Source: an uncultured Deferribacteres bacterium (GTDB lineage: Bacteria > Zhuqueibacterota > JdFR-76 > DREG01). From it: DNA of 64,000 nucleotides. The DNA is taken from positions 1 through 64,000 of the forward strand of contig CAJVYQ010000001.1 in the NCBI GenBank assembly GCA_913009825.1. Reading direction: 5' to 3'. This document shows, in pieces, positions 8,167 to 19,300 of this stretch. The number at the start of each line of letters is the position of its first letter. Positions within the stretch are counted from its first letter, which is position 1. A program made the translations under genes and the position numbers. The notes under the pieces are model-generated. The model saw nothing but the letters and a program-made list of their open reading frames with translations, had not been told where the DNA came from and made no database searches.

Positions 8167-11100
8167 TTATTTTTCTATTTTATCAATAGATATATTCACG
8201 GACAAACCATTAATCACCCATTGCTTTGAATAATGAAGATCACCGTATCGGTCATCAATTTGTTCGGCAAGTGTTTCATTTTTAATGTAATCACTACGAT
8301 TGGAAACTGCAAGCGATAGTTCTGCTTCCGCTTTATAACAGATTTTTATTCTGTCCGTGACTTCAAAACCGGCATCTTTGCGCATATTTTGTACCCGGTT
8401 CACAAATTCACGGGCCAGTCCTTCCCGGCGTAATTCTTCCGAAAGAATCAAATCCAGCCCGATCGCCAGTCCGTCTTCATTTCGAACCACCATATCCGGT
8501 GGATTTTCCGTTTCAATCAACACATCATTTAGATCGATATGAACCTCGTGACCTTCGAAAGTAAAATTGAAATGATTTTTTTCCTTCAAATAAGCCACAT
8601 CTACCGGCGCCATATTTTCAACTATTTCGGCCACTTTCTTAACATGCTTGCCGAATTTAGGCCCTAACGATTTAAAATTCGGCCTGGCCTTTAAAACAAA
8701 CAACAGATCGGGATTATCCAGCACTTCCAGTGATCTGATGTTCACTTCTGCCAAAATAAGTTCCTCTACACCAGCCAATACCGAGCGCCGGCGCTTATCT
8801 TTTGTGGCAACGACAATCCGCTGTAACGGCTGCCTCACTTTGATACCCGCTTCGCTTCTGAGAGCTCTTGCCGCTGTCACCACTTCGCGGGCAATTTCCA
8901 TCCGTTCCAGCAAATCCTCATCGATGTTCTGATATTCCGGTTTCCCCGGATCGGGATATTCGGCCAAATGAACGCTTTCAAACGGTTCAAAGCCGGTTTC
9001 ATTCAAATTACGGTAAATGGCTTCCGAAACAAACGGCGTGTGCGGTGCAATCAATTTGGCAAGCGTCAGCAGAACTTCAAACAGAGTCTGGTAAGCAGAT
9101 AATTTGTTGTGCCCCATTTCACTTTTCCAGAAACGGCGACGGCAACGGCGCACGTACCAGTTGGAAAGATATTCCACAGTAAAATCGGAAATTAGTCGTG
9201 ATGCTTTGGTCACGTCGTATCGCTCAAGATATTCATTCACCTGTTTTACCAGCCTGTCGCGCGCGGAAAGGATCCAGCGGTCGATCTCCGGTCTGTCTGC
9301 CACCGGGATGGACTCCTCTTCATAACTAAAATGATCGATGTTGGCATACATCATGAAGAAAGAATAGGTGTTCAAAATAGTGCCAAAAAATTTACGCTGC
9401 ACTTCGGAAATACCAGCCACATCGAAGCGGGTCGGTACCCAGGGCGGACTGACCGTTAGCAGATACCAACGCAACGGATCTGAGCCGAATTTATCCAAAA
9501 TTTCAAAGGGGTTCACCGCGTTCCCTTTGGTTTTACTCATTTTCTGCCCCTGTTTATCCAGAATCAGTTCCAGAGAAACACAGGTTGTGTAAGCAGGCTT
9601 GTCGAACAGCAGTGTGGAGATGGCCAGCAGAGAGTAGAACCAGCCGCGGGTCTGGTCGATTCCCTCAGAAATAAAATCGGCCGGGAAATTGCGTTCAAAC
9701 ACTTCTCTATTTTCGAAAGGATAATGCCATTGTGCGTACGGCATGGCGCCGGAATCGAACCAGACATCGATTACTTCCGGTACCCGGTTCATAGTGCTGC
9801 CACATTTTTCACAGGTCAGATGAATTTCATCGATATGCGGCTTGTGCAAATCTTTAATTTCGGCAGTACCGGATTTTTCCAACAATTCCTGTTTACTGCT
9901 GATCACTTCTTCATGGCCGCATGAATCGCACACCCAAATATTGAGCGGCGTGCCCCAGAACCGGTCCCGCGATAACGCCCAATCCACATTGTTTTCCAGC
10001 CATTCACCAAAGCGTCCTTTGCCAACTTCTTTTGGGATCCATCGAATCTTCCCGTTGTTGGCCAGTAACCGGTCTTTCTTTTCCGTGGTTCGGATATACC
10101 ATGATTTTTTTGCATAATAAAGCAGCGCAGAATCACAACGCCAGCAAAACGGGTAGCTGTGTTCCATGGTTTCCGCGCGGTAAAGTTCTCCCGTCTCCCT
10201 GAGATGCGCCATGATTTTGGGGTCTGCATCTTTCACAAATTCATGTTTGTAATCGGTTACTTCTGCGATAAAACAACCGCTTTTATCCACAGGCTGCAGA
10301 ACCGGCAAATTGTACTTCTGCCCCACACGGTAATCATCCTCGCCAAATGCCGGGGCCATGTGAACAATGCCGGTGCCGTCTTCTGTGGTCACAAAATCGC
10401 CCGGAATAACATACCAGGCTTTCTGTTTAAGTTGAAAATAATGAAACAGCGGTTCGTACTTTTTGTTCACTAAGTCGCCGCCTTTGTATTCGGTTACTTT
10501 TTGGTAATCTCCTTCCAGAACCGGCAAACGGGCTTCGGCCAAGATTAGATATTGGCCATTATTTTTTACTTTAACATAAGTTACATCGGGAGACACGGCC
10601 AACGCCACATTGGCAATCAAAGTCCAGGGAGTTGTGGTCCAGACCAGGAAAAATGTATTCTCTTCATCTTTCAGTTTCATCTTTACAAAAATCGACGGGT
10701 CGGACACATCTTTGTAACCCAGAGAAACTTCATGACTGGAGAGAGCCGTTTCACAGCGAGGACAATAGGGAATAACTTTATATCCCTGATAAAGGAGATT
10801 TTTTTTCCAGAACTCTTTTAAAATCCACCAGACAGATTCAATATAATCGTCGGTGTAAGTTACATAAGGATCGCTGAGATCAACCCAAAAAGCGATACGG
10901 CGGGTTAACTCGTCCCATTCCTTTTTATACTTAAAAACGTTTTCTTTACATTTTTGATTGAACTTATCGACACCGTATTTGACAATTCCTTCTTTCCCTT
11001 CGATGCCAAGCTCTTTTTCCACTTCGATTTCCACAGGCAGGCCATGGGTATCCCAACCGGCTTTTCGCTCCACCCGGTATCCCTGCATGGTGCGTAAACG

Positions 11101-11307
11101 GCAGACAAAATCTTTGATGGTACGGGAGATTACATGGTGGATCCCCGGTTTGCCGTTGGCCGTAGGCGGCCCCTCGTAAAATACAAACGGTTTCGCCGGA
11201 TCTCGTGACTCGATGCTTTTTTCGAAAATTCTGTTTTCTTGCCAAAAATCAAGAACTTCCTTCTCTAATTCGGGCAGATTGTGCTGACTCTGAAGTTCTT
11301 TAAACAC
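8167..11307 (-). CDS. ileS: Isoleucyl-tRNA synthetase
   Basis: The protein has 1046 aa. The class I HIGH-equivalent motif is GKPGIHHV (residues 53-59), the KMSKS motif is KMSKTKG (589-595), and WDTHGLPVE is present. The CP1 editing domain lies between them and the anticodon-binding domain follows residue ~650. HH in the HIGH position, the overall length and the C-terminal domain fit the eukaryote-like type-2 IleRS common in the Bacteroidota side of the FCB group; that type is usually mupirocin-insensitive (known of the family, not shown here). The start is GTG 10 nt after AAGGAGG. It heads the cluster. Confidence 0.95.
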   Translation of the reverse strand: MFKELQSQHNLPELEKEVLDFWQENRIFEKSIESRDPAKPFVFYEGPPTANGKPGIHHVISRTIKDFVCRLRTMQGYRVERKAGWDTHGLPVEIEVEKELGIEGKEGIVKYGVDKFNQKCKENVFKYKKEWDELTRRIAFWVDLSDPYVTYTDDYIESVWWILKEFWKKNLLYQGYKVIPYCPRCETALSSHEVSLGYKDVSDPSIFVKMKLKDEENTFFLVWTTTPWTLIANVALAVSPDVTYVKVKNNGQYLILAEARLPVLEGDYQKVTEYKGGDLVNKKYEPLFHYFQLKQKAWYVIPGDFVTTEDGTGIVHMAPAFGEDDYRVGQKYNLPVLQPVDKSGCFIAEVTDYKHEFVKDADPKIMAHLRETGELYRAETMEHSYPFCWRCDSALLYYAKKSWYIRTTEKKDRLLANNGKIRWIPKEVGKGRFGEWLENNVDWALSRDRFWGTPLNIWVCDSCGHEEVISSKQELLEKSGTAEIKDLHKPHIDEIHLTCEKCGSTMNRVPEVIDVWFDSGAMPYAQWHYPFENREVFERNFPADFISEGIDQTRGWFYSLLAISTLLFDKPAYTTCVSLELILDKQGQKMSKTKGNAVNPFEILDKFGSDPLRWYLLTVSPPWVPTRFDVAGISEVQRKFFGTILNTYSFFMMYANIDHFSYEEESIPVADRPEIDRWILSARDRLVKQVNEYLERYDVTKASRLISDFTVEYLSNWYVRRCRRRFWKSEMGHNKLSAYQTLFEVLLTLAKLIAPHTPFVSEAIYRNLNETGFEPFESVHLAEYPDPGKPEYQNIDEDLLERMEIAREVVTAARALRSEAGIKVRQPLQRIVVATKDKRRRSVLAGVEELILAEVNIRSLEVLDNPDLLFVLKARPNFKSLGPKFGKHVKKVAEIVENMAPVDVAYLKEKNHFNFTFEGHEVHIDLNDVLIETENPPDMVVRNEDGLAIGLDLILSEELRREGLAREFVNRVQNMRKDAGFEVTDRIKICYKAEAELSLAVSNRSDYIKNETLAEQIDDRYGDLHYSKQWVINGLSVNISIDKIEK

Positions 11308-11488
11308 CGGACCAATTCCTCCTTAATATACTTTTACTTGCTGATTTTGAAAGATGTAGAATATATACAAAGCAAATCCAAAAAGCAATAAAAATGGGGA
11401 AAGACGGAATTTTCAGGGATAAAATACTACAACAGGAAAAAAAGCTCAAATTTTCCCGGTGGAGCGGCATGTCTTAGGTCTTATCTAC

Positions 11489-11887
11489 TCATTTTTCCAG
11501 AAAAGGGACATATTTTCTGTCTTCCTTATTAATATGACCCAACCACCATTCTTTCAAAAATTTCAAAACCAAATCCGAATCCATATTCCGATTGGGATCA
11601 GTAGAAAGTTTTTTGATTTTCTCTATAAATCCCTTATGCAATGCAATGTGTTCTTCGAGGGCGGGATAGTTTGCCTCTGTTAGTAAGGCTTCTTCAGTTT
11701 TAAAATGAACATCTACATACTGTTCTAACATAATTAAAGTGGGTTTTACTATTTCCTGTCCATGTCCGGTTAGAATAAAATAGTGTAATGAATTGATAGT
11801 AGAAATAACTCCTCTGTGCTGCTCATCAATTATTGGGATGCCAAGTTTGTTTATTTCACTCCAGACTATGTATAGAATATTCTTCAT
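11489..11887 (-). CDS. Bacteriohemerythrin
   Basis: The protein has 132 aa and a single hemerythrin domain. The di-iron ligands appear in order: DEQH (His 24), HYFI (His 35), HFKTEE (His/Glu 60-64), HIALH (His pair 75-79) and GHINKED (His/Asp near 117-122). Such proteins bind O2 reversibly and act as oxygen carriers or sensors in microaerophiles. It is monocistronic, with AGGGAAA upstream of the ATG. The 180 bp between it and ileS hold nothing I recognise. Confidence 0.92.
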   Translation of the reverse strand: MKNILYIVWSEINKLGIPIIDEQHRGVISTINSLHYFILTGHGQEIVKPTLIMLEQYVDVHFKTEEALLTEANYPALEEHIALHKGFIEKIKKLSTDPNRNMDSDLVLKFLKEWWLGHINKEDRKYVPFLEK

Positions 11888-11928
11888 ATTTTATTTCCCT
11901 TTTGCTTTTTATCCGGTTATTCCCGGAA

Positions 11929-12846
11929 TTATTTTTCCCCGTAGATATATTGCAGCAGCACACGGCCGACTTTTTCCAGGCTCTCGGGGCTGCATTTATC
12001 CGGCGTGTCTTCAATTGTGTGCCAGTAAGGATAATCGAAATCGATAATGTCTACGGCCGGGATGCCCGTCTTAATTAACGGAATATGATCATCCGTCATG
12101 GCGTAGCGTGTTTTACGAACAAACTCCGGAAAACCCAACCGTTCTGCAATGGACCAGATCCGGTCGACCACATCGGGAGCGAACTTTTTGGAATTTTCTT
12201 CCACATAGAATTGTAGCTCACGGTCGCCAACCATATCCAGGAGGATTGCGGCAGACGGTTTATAAGAATAAGATATATTCTCAGCAAAAAAACGGGAGCC
12301 CTGGAGAAACTCGTTTTCGTGTGCTTCCCGGCCCATATCTTCGGCATCGAACAGGACAATGTCCACCGGTATCGGCGGCGGTGTGGTTTTCAAATACCGG
12401 GCGATTTCCAGCAAAACCGCCACACCGGAAGCGCCGTCATTAGCGGCCGGCATCGGTTTATCCCGGTTCGCCGCCGACGGATCATGGTCAGCTTTGGGCC
12501 GGCTGTCCCAGTGAGCACATAAAATCAGTTCCGTCTTCCCTTCGCCAAAGGAAGCGATAACATTAAATCCCTGCGCCCGCTTATTCTCGAGATAATTGAC
12601 CGCCATAAACGGCTGCGTTTTTACCCGGTTGGTGTATTGCCGCAATTCAGCAACCAAAAAATCCCGCATCTTTTTGTGATTTTCACTGCCGGGATAGCGG
12701 GGACCAAAATTGCACTGTTGCTTAAGATATTTGAAAGCCCGTTCTTTGTTAAATTGCGATAGAACCGGCTGATTTCCCCCAAAAAGGAAAAAAACGGTAA
12801 CAATGGTTATGCACAAAAAGAACCGGCTGATCGTTTTTGATTTCAT
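11929..12846 (-). CDS. Secreted M28-family peptidase / glutaminyl cyclase-like
   Basis: ATG 12846 opens a signal peptide (KTISRFFLCITIVTVFFLF to VLSQ). The mature protein is a single M28 domain with zinc ligands in AHWDSRP, NDGASG, DAEDMG, DDHIP and YWHTIEDTPD. The last block is typical of the glutaminyl-peptide cyclotransferase branch of M28. Glutaminyl cyclases form pyroglutamate at exposed N-terminal Gln, and in T9SS bacteria they often act on secreted proteins. An aminopeptidase role is the alternative. It is flanked upstream by a MITE. Confidence 0.8.
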   Translation of the reverse strand: MKSKTISRFFLCITIVTVFFLFGGNQPVLSQFNKERAFKYLKQQCNFGPRYPGSENHKKMRDFLVAELRQYTNRVKTQPFMAVNYLENKRAQGFNVIASFGEGKTELILCAHWDSRPKADHDPSAANRDKPMPAANDGASGVAVLLEIARYLKTTPPPIPVDIVLFDAEDMGREAHENEFLQGSRFFAENISYSYKPSAAILLDMVGDRELQFYVEENSKKFAPDVVDRIWSIAERLGFPEFVRKTRYAMTDDHIPLIKTGIPAVDIIDFDYPYWHTIEDTPDKCSPESLEKVGRVLLQYIYGEK

Positions 12847-12935
12847 AATAAACCCGTAATTATTTTGCCTGCAAAACATACCAAATATACGATATATTAT
12901 TACAGCATAAAACTTTATTTTTTGAACAAATTTTT

Positions 12936-13096
12936 GTAACTATTCAGGTCGCCTGAGAGTGAACCCCTCAGGCTAAGACATGAAAGCATCCTGAAGGATG
13001 CTATCGTAAATAGGACGCTTTAGCGCCCTTTTATTTCTTAGCCTTGTCGTTCACGGCAAGGCGAAAAAGATTGAAAGAAAACACCTGAATAGTTAC
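12936..13096 (-). repeat. GTAAC-ended MITE, copy 2, with 8-bp TSD
   Basis: A complete element with 14-bp perfect terminal inverted repeats (GTAACTATTCAGGT) is flanked by the direct 8-mer AAATTTTT at 12928-12935 and 13097-13104. The interior holds four hairpins in series, identical in order to 36353-36512 but inverted. GTAA termini and an 8-bp duplication are the hallmarks of IS66-family transposition. Confidence 0.85.
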
Positions 13097-13300
13097 AAAT
13101 TTTTTAAGAGCAGTTTATTCTTTTTTGACGGGATTAACATGATTCACAGGATTTTTATCCCGATAATCCTGTTATCCTGTCTAAAAACCGATCTCCCATA
13201 TTTTGTTTGCGGTTTCACTGTGCTAAGTAATATCGGATTAAACAGTTTTTATTTTTTAGTGTGTTTCGCGGGCAGTCTAAGCAACTTTATAAACTATATT

Positions 13301-16300
13301 TTACCGCCCGGAAATTTGAATGTTCACATTAATGCCAAGCTCAAATATATTGGTTTCACCGTACAATTTATTTTTCGTCCGGCCAAACTCGAGATGCATA
13401 CCGCCACGGACGGTTGAACTGAAAGAATAGGTCAATTTGGGCATAAGCGACCATTTTTCGTTGCGGGTCCATTCCTGGTAATTGCCGCCCTCGCCTCGCT
13501 TTTGCTCACTGACATCCAGGCTTTTGGTAAATGTCATGGAAAAATCGATACTATTTTTTATCTTTTTATTTTTTAAAAACGGAATGGGCAAAGTAAAACC
13601 ACCCGACTTTGAGTAATTAACCGTTGCATTAATATCGGACGTTGTTTTTCGCGTACCGCTGGAACCACTCTTCTTGTTGATGTTTTCCGAAAAAGCCTGG
13701 TTAAATTGCAGCGTACAGTTCATACCATTTTTCAGGGTCAGGCTCAGTCCGATCAACGGCCGGTAGTTCAGGCTGACATTTTCATTAGTAATATTTTCTT
13801 TGTTATTCAGCCATTTAGTCACAACCCTGCCGCTCCGGCCATGATCGATGGAAGCCCGCTGAATAAATTTTTTGATCAACGGTATTTTTTCTATCCCGCT
13901 CCATTTAACTGTCCAGTCAGGGAAAAACAGATTTTTTTCTCCTAAACGCCAGCGGGTTTCCGAGATGCTTCCCGTAGCGATCGTGGTTTTGTTGGAACCA
14001 TTGTCGTAGCTATATTTAAAAGAAACTTTCAACTGTTTCAACAGATTCAAACCGGTGCTGGAATTTATATTATATTTGCGCGTGAAAGCTCCCCGGTTGG
14101 TACCTACATTTTGTTGCACCACCGGCCCCGGGTTGAAGGACTTGCCGATCTGAAAAGAAAAAGGTGGAATGGCCATCAATCCATAACTGTTTGAAGATAT
14201 CTGCTGTGCGTATTGAAAAGAGACCGGTTGAATTCTTTCACCCAAAAGCGCAATCAATTTCAGAGGATTGATTATTTTGAACGATATTTTTTGCCCCTCT
14301 TTTTCTTTGCCTTTCTTATCATCTTTTTTTTCATTTTTCTTTTCATCTTCCTCTTTGGTTTTCTTTTTCCGCGGCATGGTAGTGCGCGGTCTCCGCCGGT
14401 TCGGTTTTTTACGTGTGAATTGCTGAAAAAAAGTCTTTGGCGTAAGAGTAATCCGGGTGCTGTAATTCTGGCTGTTTTGGGCGCTCTTCCCCAATTCCCG
14501 CTGCTGAATATTATTATTATAGCTAAAATTGGTTGTGGCGGAAAGATTGACTTTCAGCCACCTGGACAACTTGGGATTGAACTGTGTTTTAAACGACTGC
14601 CTCAAACTTGTTAACGGGCCATAATTCCCCTTCAATGCGCCGATGGGATCATTGGCCACCAGAGATGCATCGGTTATTTCCCGCAAATCATTTACCCGGG
14701 AATAAGTATAATCTAGGGAAAACCCATGCAGCGGCTGAATGCCCGTACCAAAATTTTGATTCATCACAAAAGTATACCGGGGTGTAATCAAACCGCTCCG
14801 GTTCAGGGTTCTGTCCTGTACCCGGTTGAATGAAAATTTGTAAGTCAGATTTTTGGGCAGATAAAACAGACTCAGCGAACTGAGTGGTTTGACGAGAAAA
14901 CTTTTCCCTAACCAGGAAAACGGCTTAAAACTGGCCTTGGGATTAAATGTGATGTTGTAACCAAGGTTGCCGTTGTAGGTAAAATTATTCGCTTCTTTGA
15001 TGATAGAATTACTGCGGAACGATTCGGCGTAACTGTAATTCACCGACAGCCCGTCCAGTGTGTATTTGATGAACGGATTGTGCGACCTGCCGGTTTTTTT
15101 GATGGAAACGGAAAATGTTTTTCTTTGACTCTTGGTTTTAATGGTTTCCAGCATGCTATCGTTTGCCGTTTTTTTAGAGACGATGATATCACTACCCGGA
15201 AAATATTTAGGACTGGATTCGGAATTTTGATAACCCATGTTAATGGGAATGGAAAGGCCCAAACCCTGCGGTAAAAATTTGTCCATGCGGAAGCTGGCAT
15301 TAATGGTTCCCTGCAGCTTATTGTTTCCTTTTCCGAACCGTTCATTTACCGTGCGAAAATCGTCATCTACACGGCTCATCTCCGCATTCACATTAAGAAT
15401 GTCGGCCAATTTCATATCCAGGCGGGCGCGCATGGCCATGCCTTTATCTTTCTTCACTTCGGTTAACCGAAGTTCGTTGAGCCAAACTTCTCCGGTGAAA
15501 TATTCCGTTTTATTCCGGTTTACCACGCCGGCAGTTAATTGGCGAACATTTGTCAGAGACGGTCTTCCTACAACACGAAGCGTATCCCCATCCCCGGTTA
15601 TTTTATAGAGATAACCGTACTTATCCGTATCACCAATATTTTTAATTCCCGTAAGCTCCGCCAAATCGATGATCATTTCGTTGCGGTTATCCCAATGAGG
15701 AAAAACCCGTTCACGAAATTCATAGTAATTATGGTCATCGGCGCCAAAGCGGAAAAAGAGTTCCACGGTAGAAGAATCATCGCCGATGTGAAGGCCGTAC
15801 GGATCCAGTCCGTAAACAAACATTTTCATCACTTTGTAATCGATGTAACTTTGCGGTTGAAAAAAGGACTTCTGGACAATCCCATTGGCCCCCGGTGGTA
15901 ATTCCGAAATCCGCAGAACCAGCGCCTGCTCCCGGCGAATCACTTTGGTGATCTGATCGGTTTCTCCGGCGACGCCCGGCGGCGGGGTGTAATCCGGATT
16001 ATCGTAGGTATTCACCACGGTCACCCGCACTGTGGTATCATTTTTAGCATTATAACTGGTTGTGTCCAGATCGGCAAACGCCATCCCTCTCTCTTTCCAT
16101 TCACTTCCCACCAGGTTCACCTGAGCAATCTGAGCCCACATAGTGTCCCGCGGAGCGCCATCAACCCAGATACGCACATATTCAATATTAGTCCACTGAG
16201 GATTCCCAATCACCGTATCGGGAGCGGCCAGAGGTAGCCGGTACATCCGCCAGCCATAATCTTTGTCCGGATCCAGCCCCAAACCACCGGCAATTAATTC

Positions 16301-19300
16301 GGCATCCGGACTGGTTTTATCCAGATCGAAACCGAACTCAAAATAGTCGTTGCGTTGATCCAAACTACCGTTCTGGTTCAGATCTTCCGTATCGGGAAAA
16401 CGGCCGCCTTCATCGTTTAAATTTCCTTCCGTACCGTTGATATGCTCATAATTAGAACTTTCCGAGGTGTAACTCCAATTATCATTAGGGTCATCACCGG
16501 GTTGTCCGTTGGGGATACCATCCAAACCGGTGTCTTCCCCGTCATCTAAAAACCCGTTTCGGATGCCGCCTATCGCCTTGTCTTCCGTATTCAAAACATG
16601 GTTGGGAATAGCATCTTCGGAAATCTGGCCAAAATCGATGTGCAGGCGCCCCTGGTCGCCGCGCACCCACACTTCAATGAATTTGCTGTTGGATTGATCC
16701 GCATACCCTGCCGAGAGATAACGCATAATTCCCGCCCATGTGTGCTCGCCGTACAGAGGGTTACGAATCATCCGCATATCCAGAACATGGACCCGCTGAG
16801 GAACATTGGGATTCACATCCCGTTCCGGCCAGATTTCTTTGATCGCCACTTGCTCGTACGGATTATACCAGATCAGGTGACCGCGGCTGTCATTTTTCTG
16901 CTGATCCGAATAGAAATTGTACTCATTCCAACCCGGTATTACTTTGGGCACACTGGAAACCGTCCATTGCCGGCGCCTCACGCCCAACGGCGTTTCCCGC
17001 TTGGCGGCCTCAAAATCGTCCACATAAACCACGCCGTTTTTATCGCCGGTGGCTTTGTTGTTGCGTGAATTGGGATTGGGAATAATCTGCGCCACTTCCG
17101 CTTCAAATTTAACCGTTGATTTTTGTTTGGTCTGCACCAGGGGAAGCGCATTCAATCCTTTGGTGATGAAAAACGGTTCAAAATTCAACGAAGTATTCAA
17201 ATTCCACACAAAGTTCTGCATCGGGCCATCCTGCCCGATACGAATTTTCTGATCCAGCGTACTCTGGTTCAGATAAAGCAGTGTGCCGCCGATGAAGGAA
17301 TTATTGAACAATTCATAGTCCCAGCGCGTACCGAGTATGGTTTTACGGTTGATCTGGAACATTTGATTGCTCTCATAGCTGATATCCAGGGAAGCGTTGG
17401 GATCGGAAGCCCGCTCGTCCAGAATAGTCAAATTACCGGAAAAATAATCGATAATGTAATCCCGTCCACTCTGCAGATTGCGTCCGTCCAGGACAATTTC
17501 CTCACTGCCCTCAATAATATTGAAACCCAGGCTGTAGTTGGTTTGCCGTACTTTTGCGGAAACAGACAGGTAAAAATTACTATTCTTCGTAATGTACTGG
17601 TGGTCGGTTGTATCATAAATAGCATCTACCTGTTTCGCATACAATTTAGGGTCCGAAGTTTTGTACTTCTCCAGACGGAACGGTTCCAGATCAGGGAAAA
17701 TGAGTTCGCCCCGCGACCAGTTGATGATATTGGGATTATCATCCAAAATGTTGTCCGGTTTTGGGTCGCCGTTTTCATTCCGTTTATCCAGGCCGAAAAT
17801 AGTCAGATAAGAAATCGGTGTGCCGTTTTTATCAAACGTTTCCTGAGGATCACCGCTGGGTGGTTTAAAAAACAATTTTAATTCGAAGCCTTCTTTGTTG
17901 ATATCCCGGGTGCCGAGGTAATACACATTCTTCCATTCCAGATCCCAGGTGTAATCGCTGGCAATGGGATTTTTAGTGTAAAGTAATTTAACAATGATGG
18001 CTTTATTCCCTTGCGGGTCGGGCAAATAATCCACGTCGCCCACTTCATTACCGGAAGAATCACGGTAAGCAACGGCCAACACTTCCCCTTTGTGCAAAGG
18101 TTGGTTCATGACAATATAGCCCAGTTCCTTGTCCACATAATAATCGGTGTTCTGTTCCAGCCGTTTAAAATAGCCTTTGTAATGATTCTGATCGACAATG
18201 GAAGTATCCGGAGGATTGGAGGTGACACCGGCCGGATCCGCAATCGCCCAGCCCACAACGGCATCCGCCTGGTTGTAATAGCGGTCTTCCGATTTGTAAA
18301 CTTCTATCCTGGAGATGGTTTTTCTGATATCATCGATCAGGTGTACACCGTCGGCATCGATATTAGTAAATTGTTCACGAAAATATTTGTTGAGAAAAAA
18401 ATAGGTGCCGCGGCGATATTCGTAATCGTCGATTTTGTTTTCTTCGGCTGTGGCGCCGCCGGAGATGGAAAGTTTCTGCTTTTGCCCTTTTTCCTGACTG
18501 GCAATGGTCGTCATTTTCAAATTCCCCAACCGCATATTGGCTTTAATGCCGAACAAACCGGAATTTTTTGCGCTGAAAGTAACAAACCGGGTTGCGGGAA
18601 GAGACAGCGAAACATTACCCGCTTCGATACTCTCCAACACTTCGTCTTCAAAACCTTTGTATTCAAGGCGGATGGCATTATCAAATTCGAAGGGCCGTTC
18701 ACTGTCCTGATCGACGAAAACGTTGACTTTTTCTCCCACATTTCCTTTCACCGTAAAACGCTGGGTTTGCTTCATTTTAAAATTGTAGTTGGAACGACGA
18801 TTGATGGCCGTTTTCACTTCGCTGCGTTTTTCGTGCCGCAATCCGCCGTTGATGGTAACGTTCCCCACTACCTGTAAACCAACCGAATTGCCGCCAAATA
18901 TTTTCTGAAATGCCTGGCTTTTGATGGGAATAGGAATATCGAACCCAATTCCTTTGCCTTTCTGATTCTTTTTCATTTCGGAGAACAGCGTCTGGTTTAC
19001 ATAATTCCGCCAGGTTTTTTTATAACCGATCTGGTAACGCAGCTTGAGGTAATCGTCGAAAGACAATTGTACGGGCGGCCTTAAATCATGATTCAAAAGG
19101 GTTTGTTTAATTAAGACGGAATCTCTGTCATCACTGATTTTGAAAGTTTTTTTAAAGCCGGGAATTTTCAGATTAAAAAAGGGAGTATCCCGGCGCATAC
19201 CAAGGTACTGCGGCGGGAAAATGGATGTAATTATAGGATTACGGGATTGGAACGATGAATTTCGGAAGCCTTGCGCCGAAAGATCCTCGTTGTGAAAGAT

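Noticed and set aside
17123-18877. Long plus-strand frames (252 and 288 codons) antisense to sprA.
   Set aside because: sprA is continuous over 2029 codons with family motifs; the antisense frames lack ribosome binding sites and recognisable domains.
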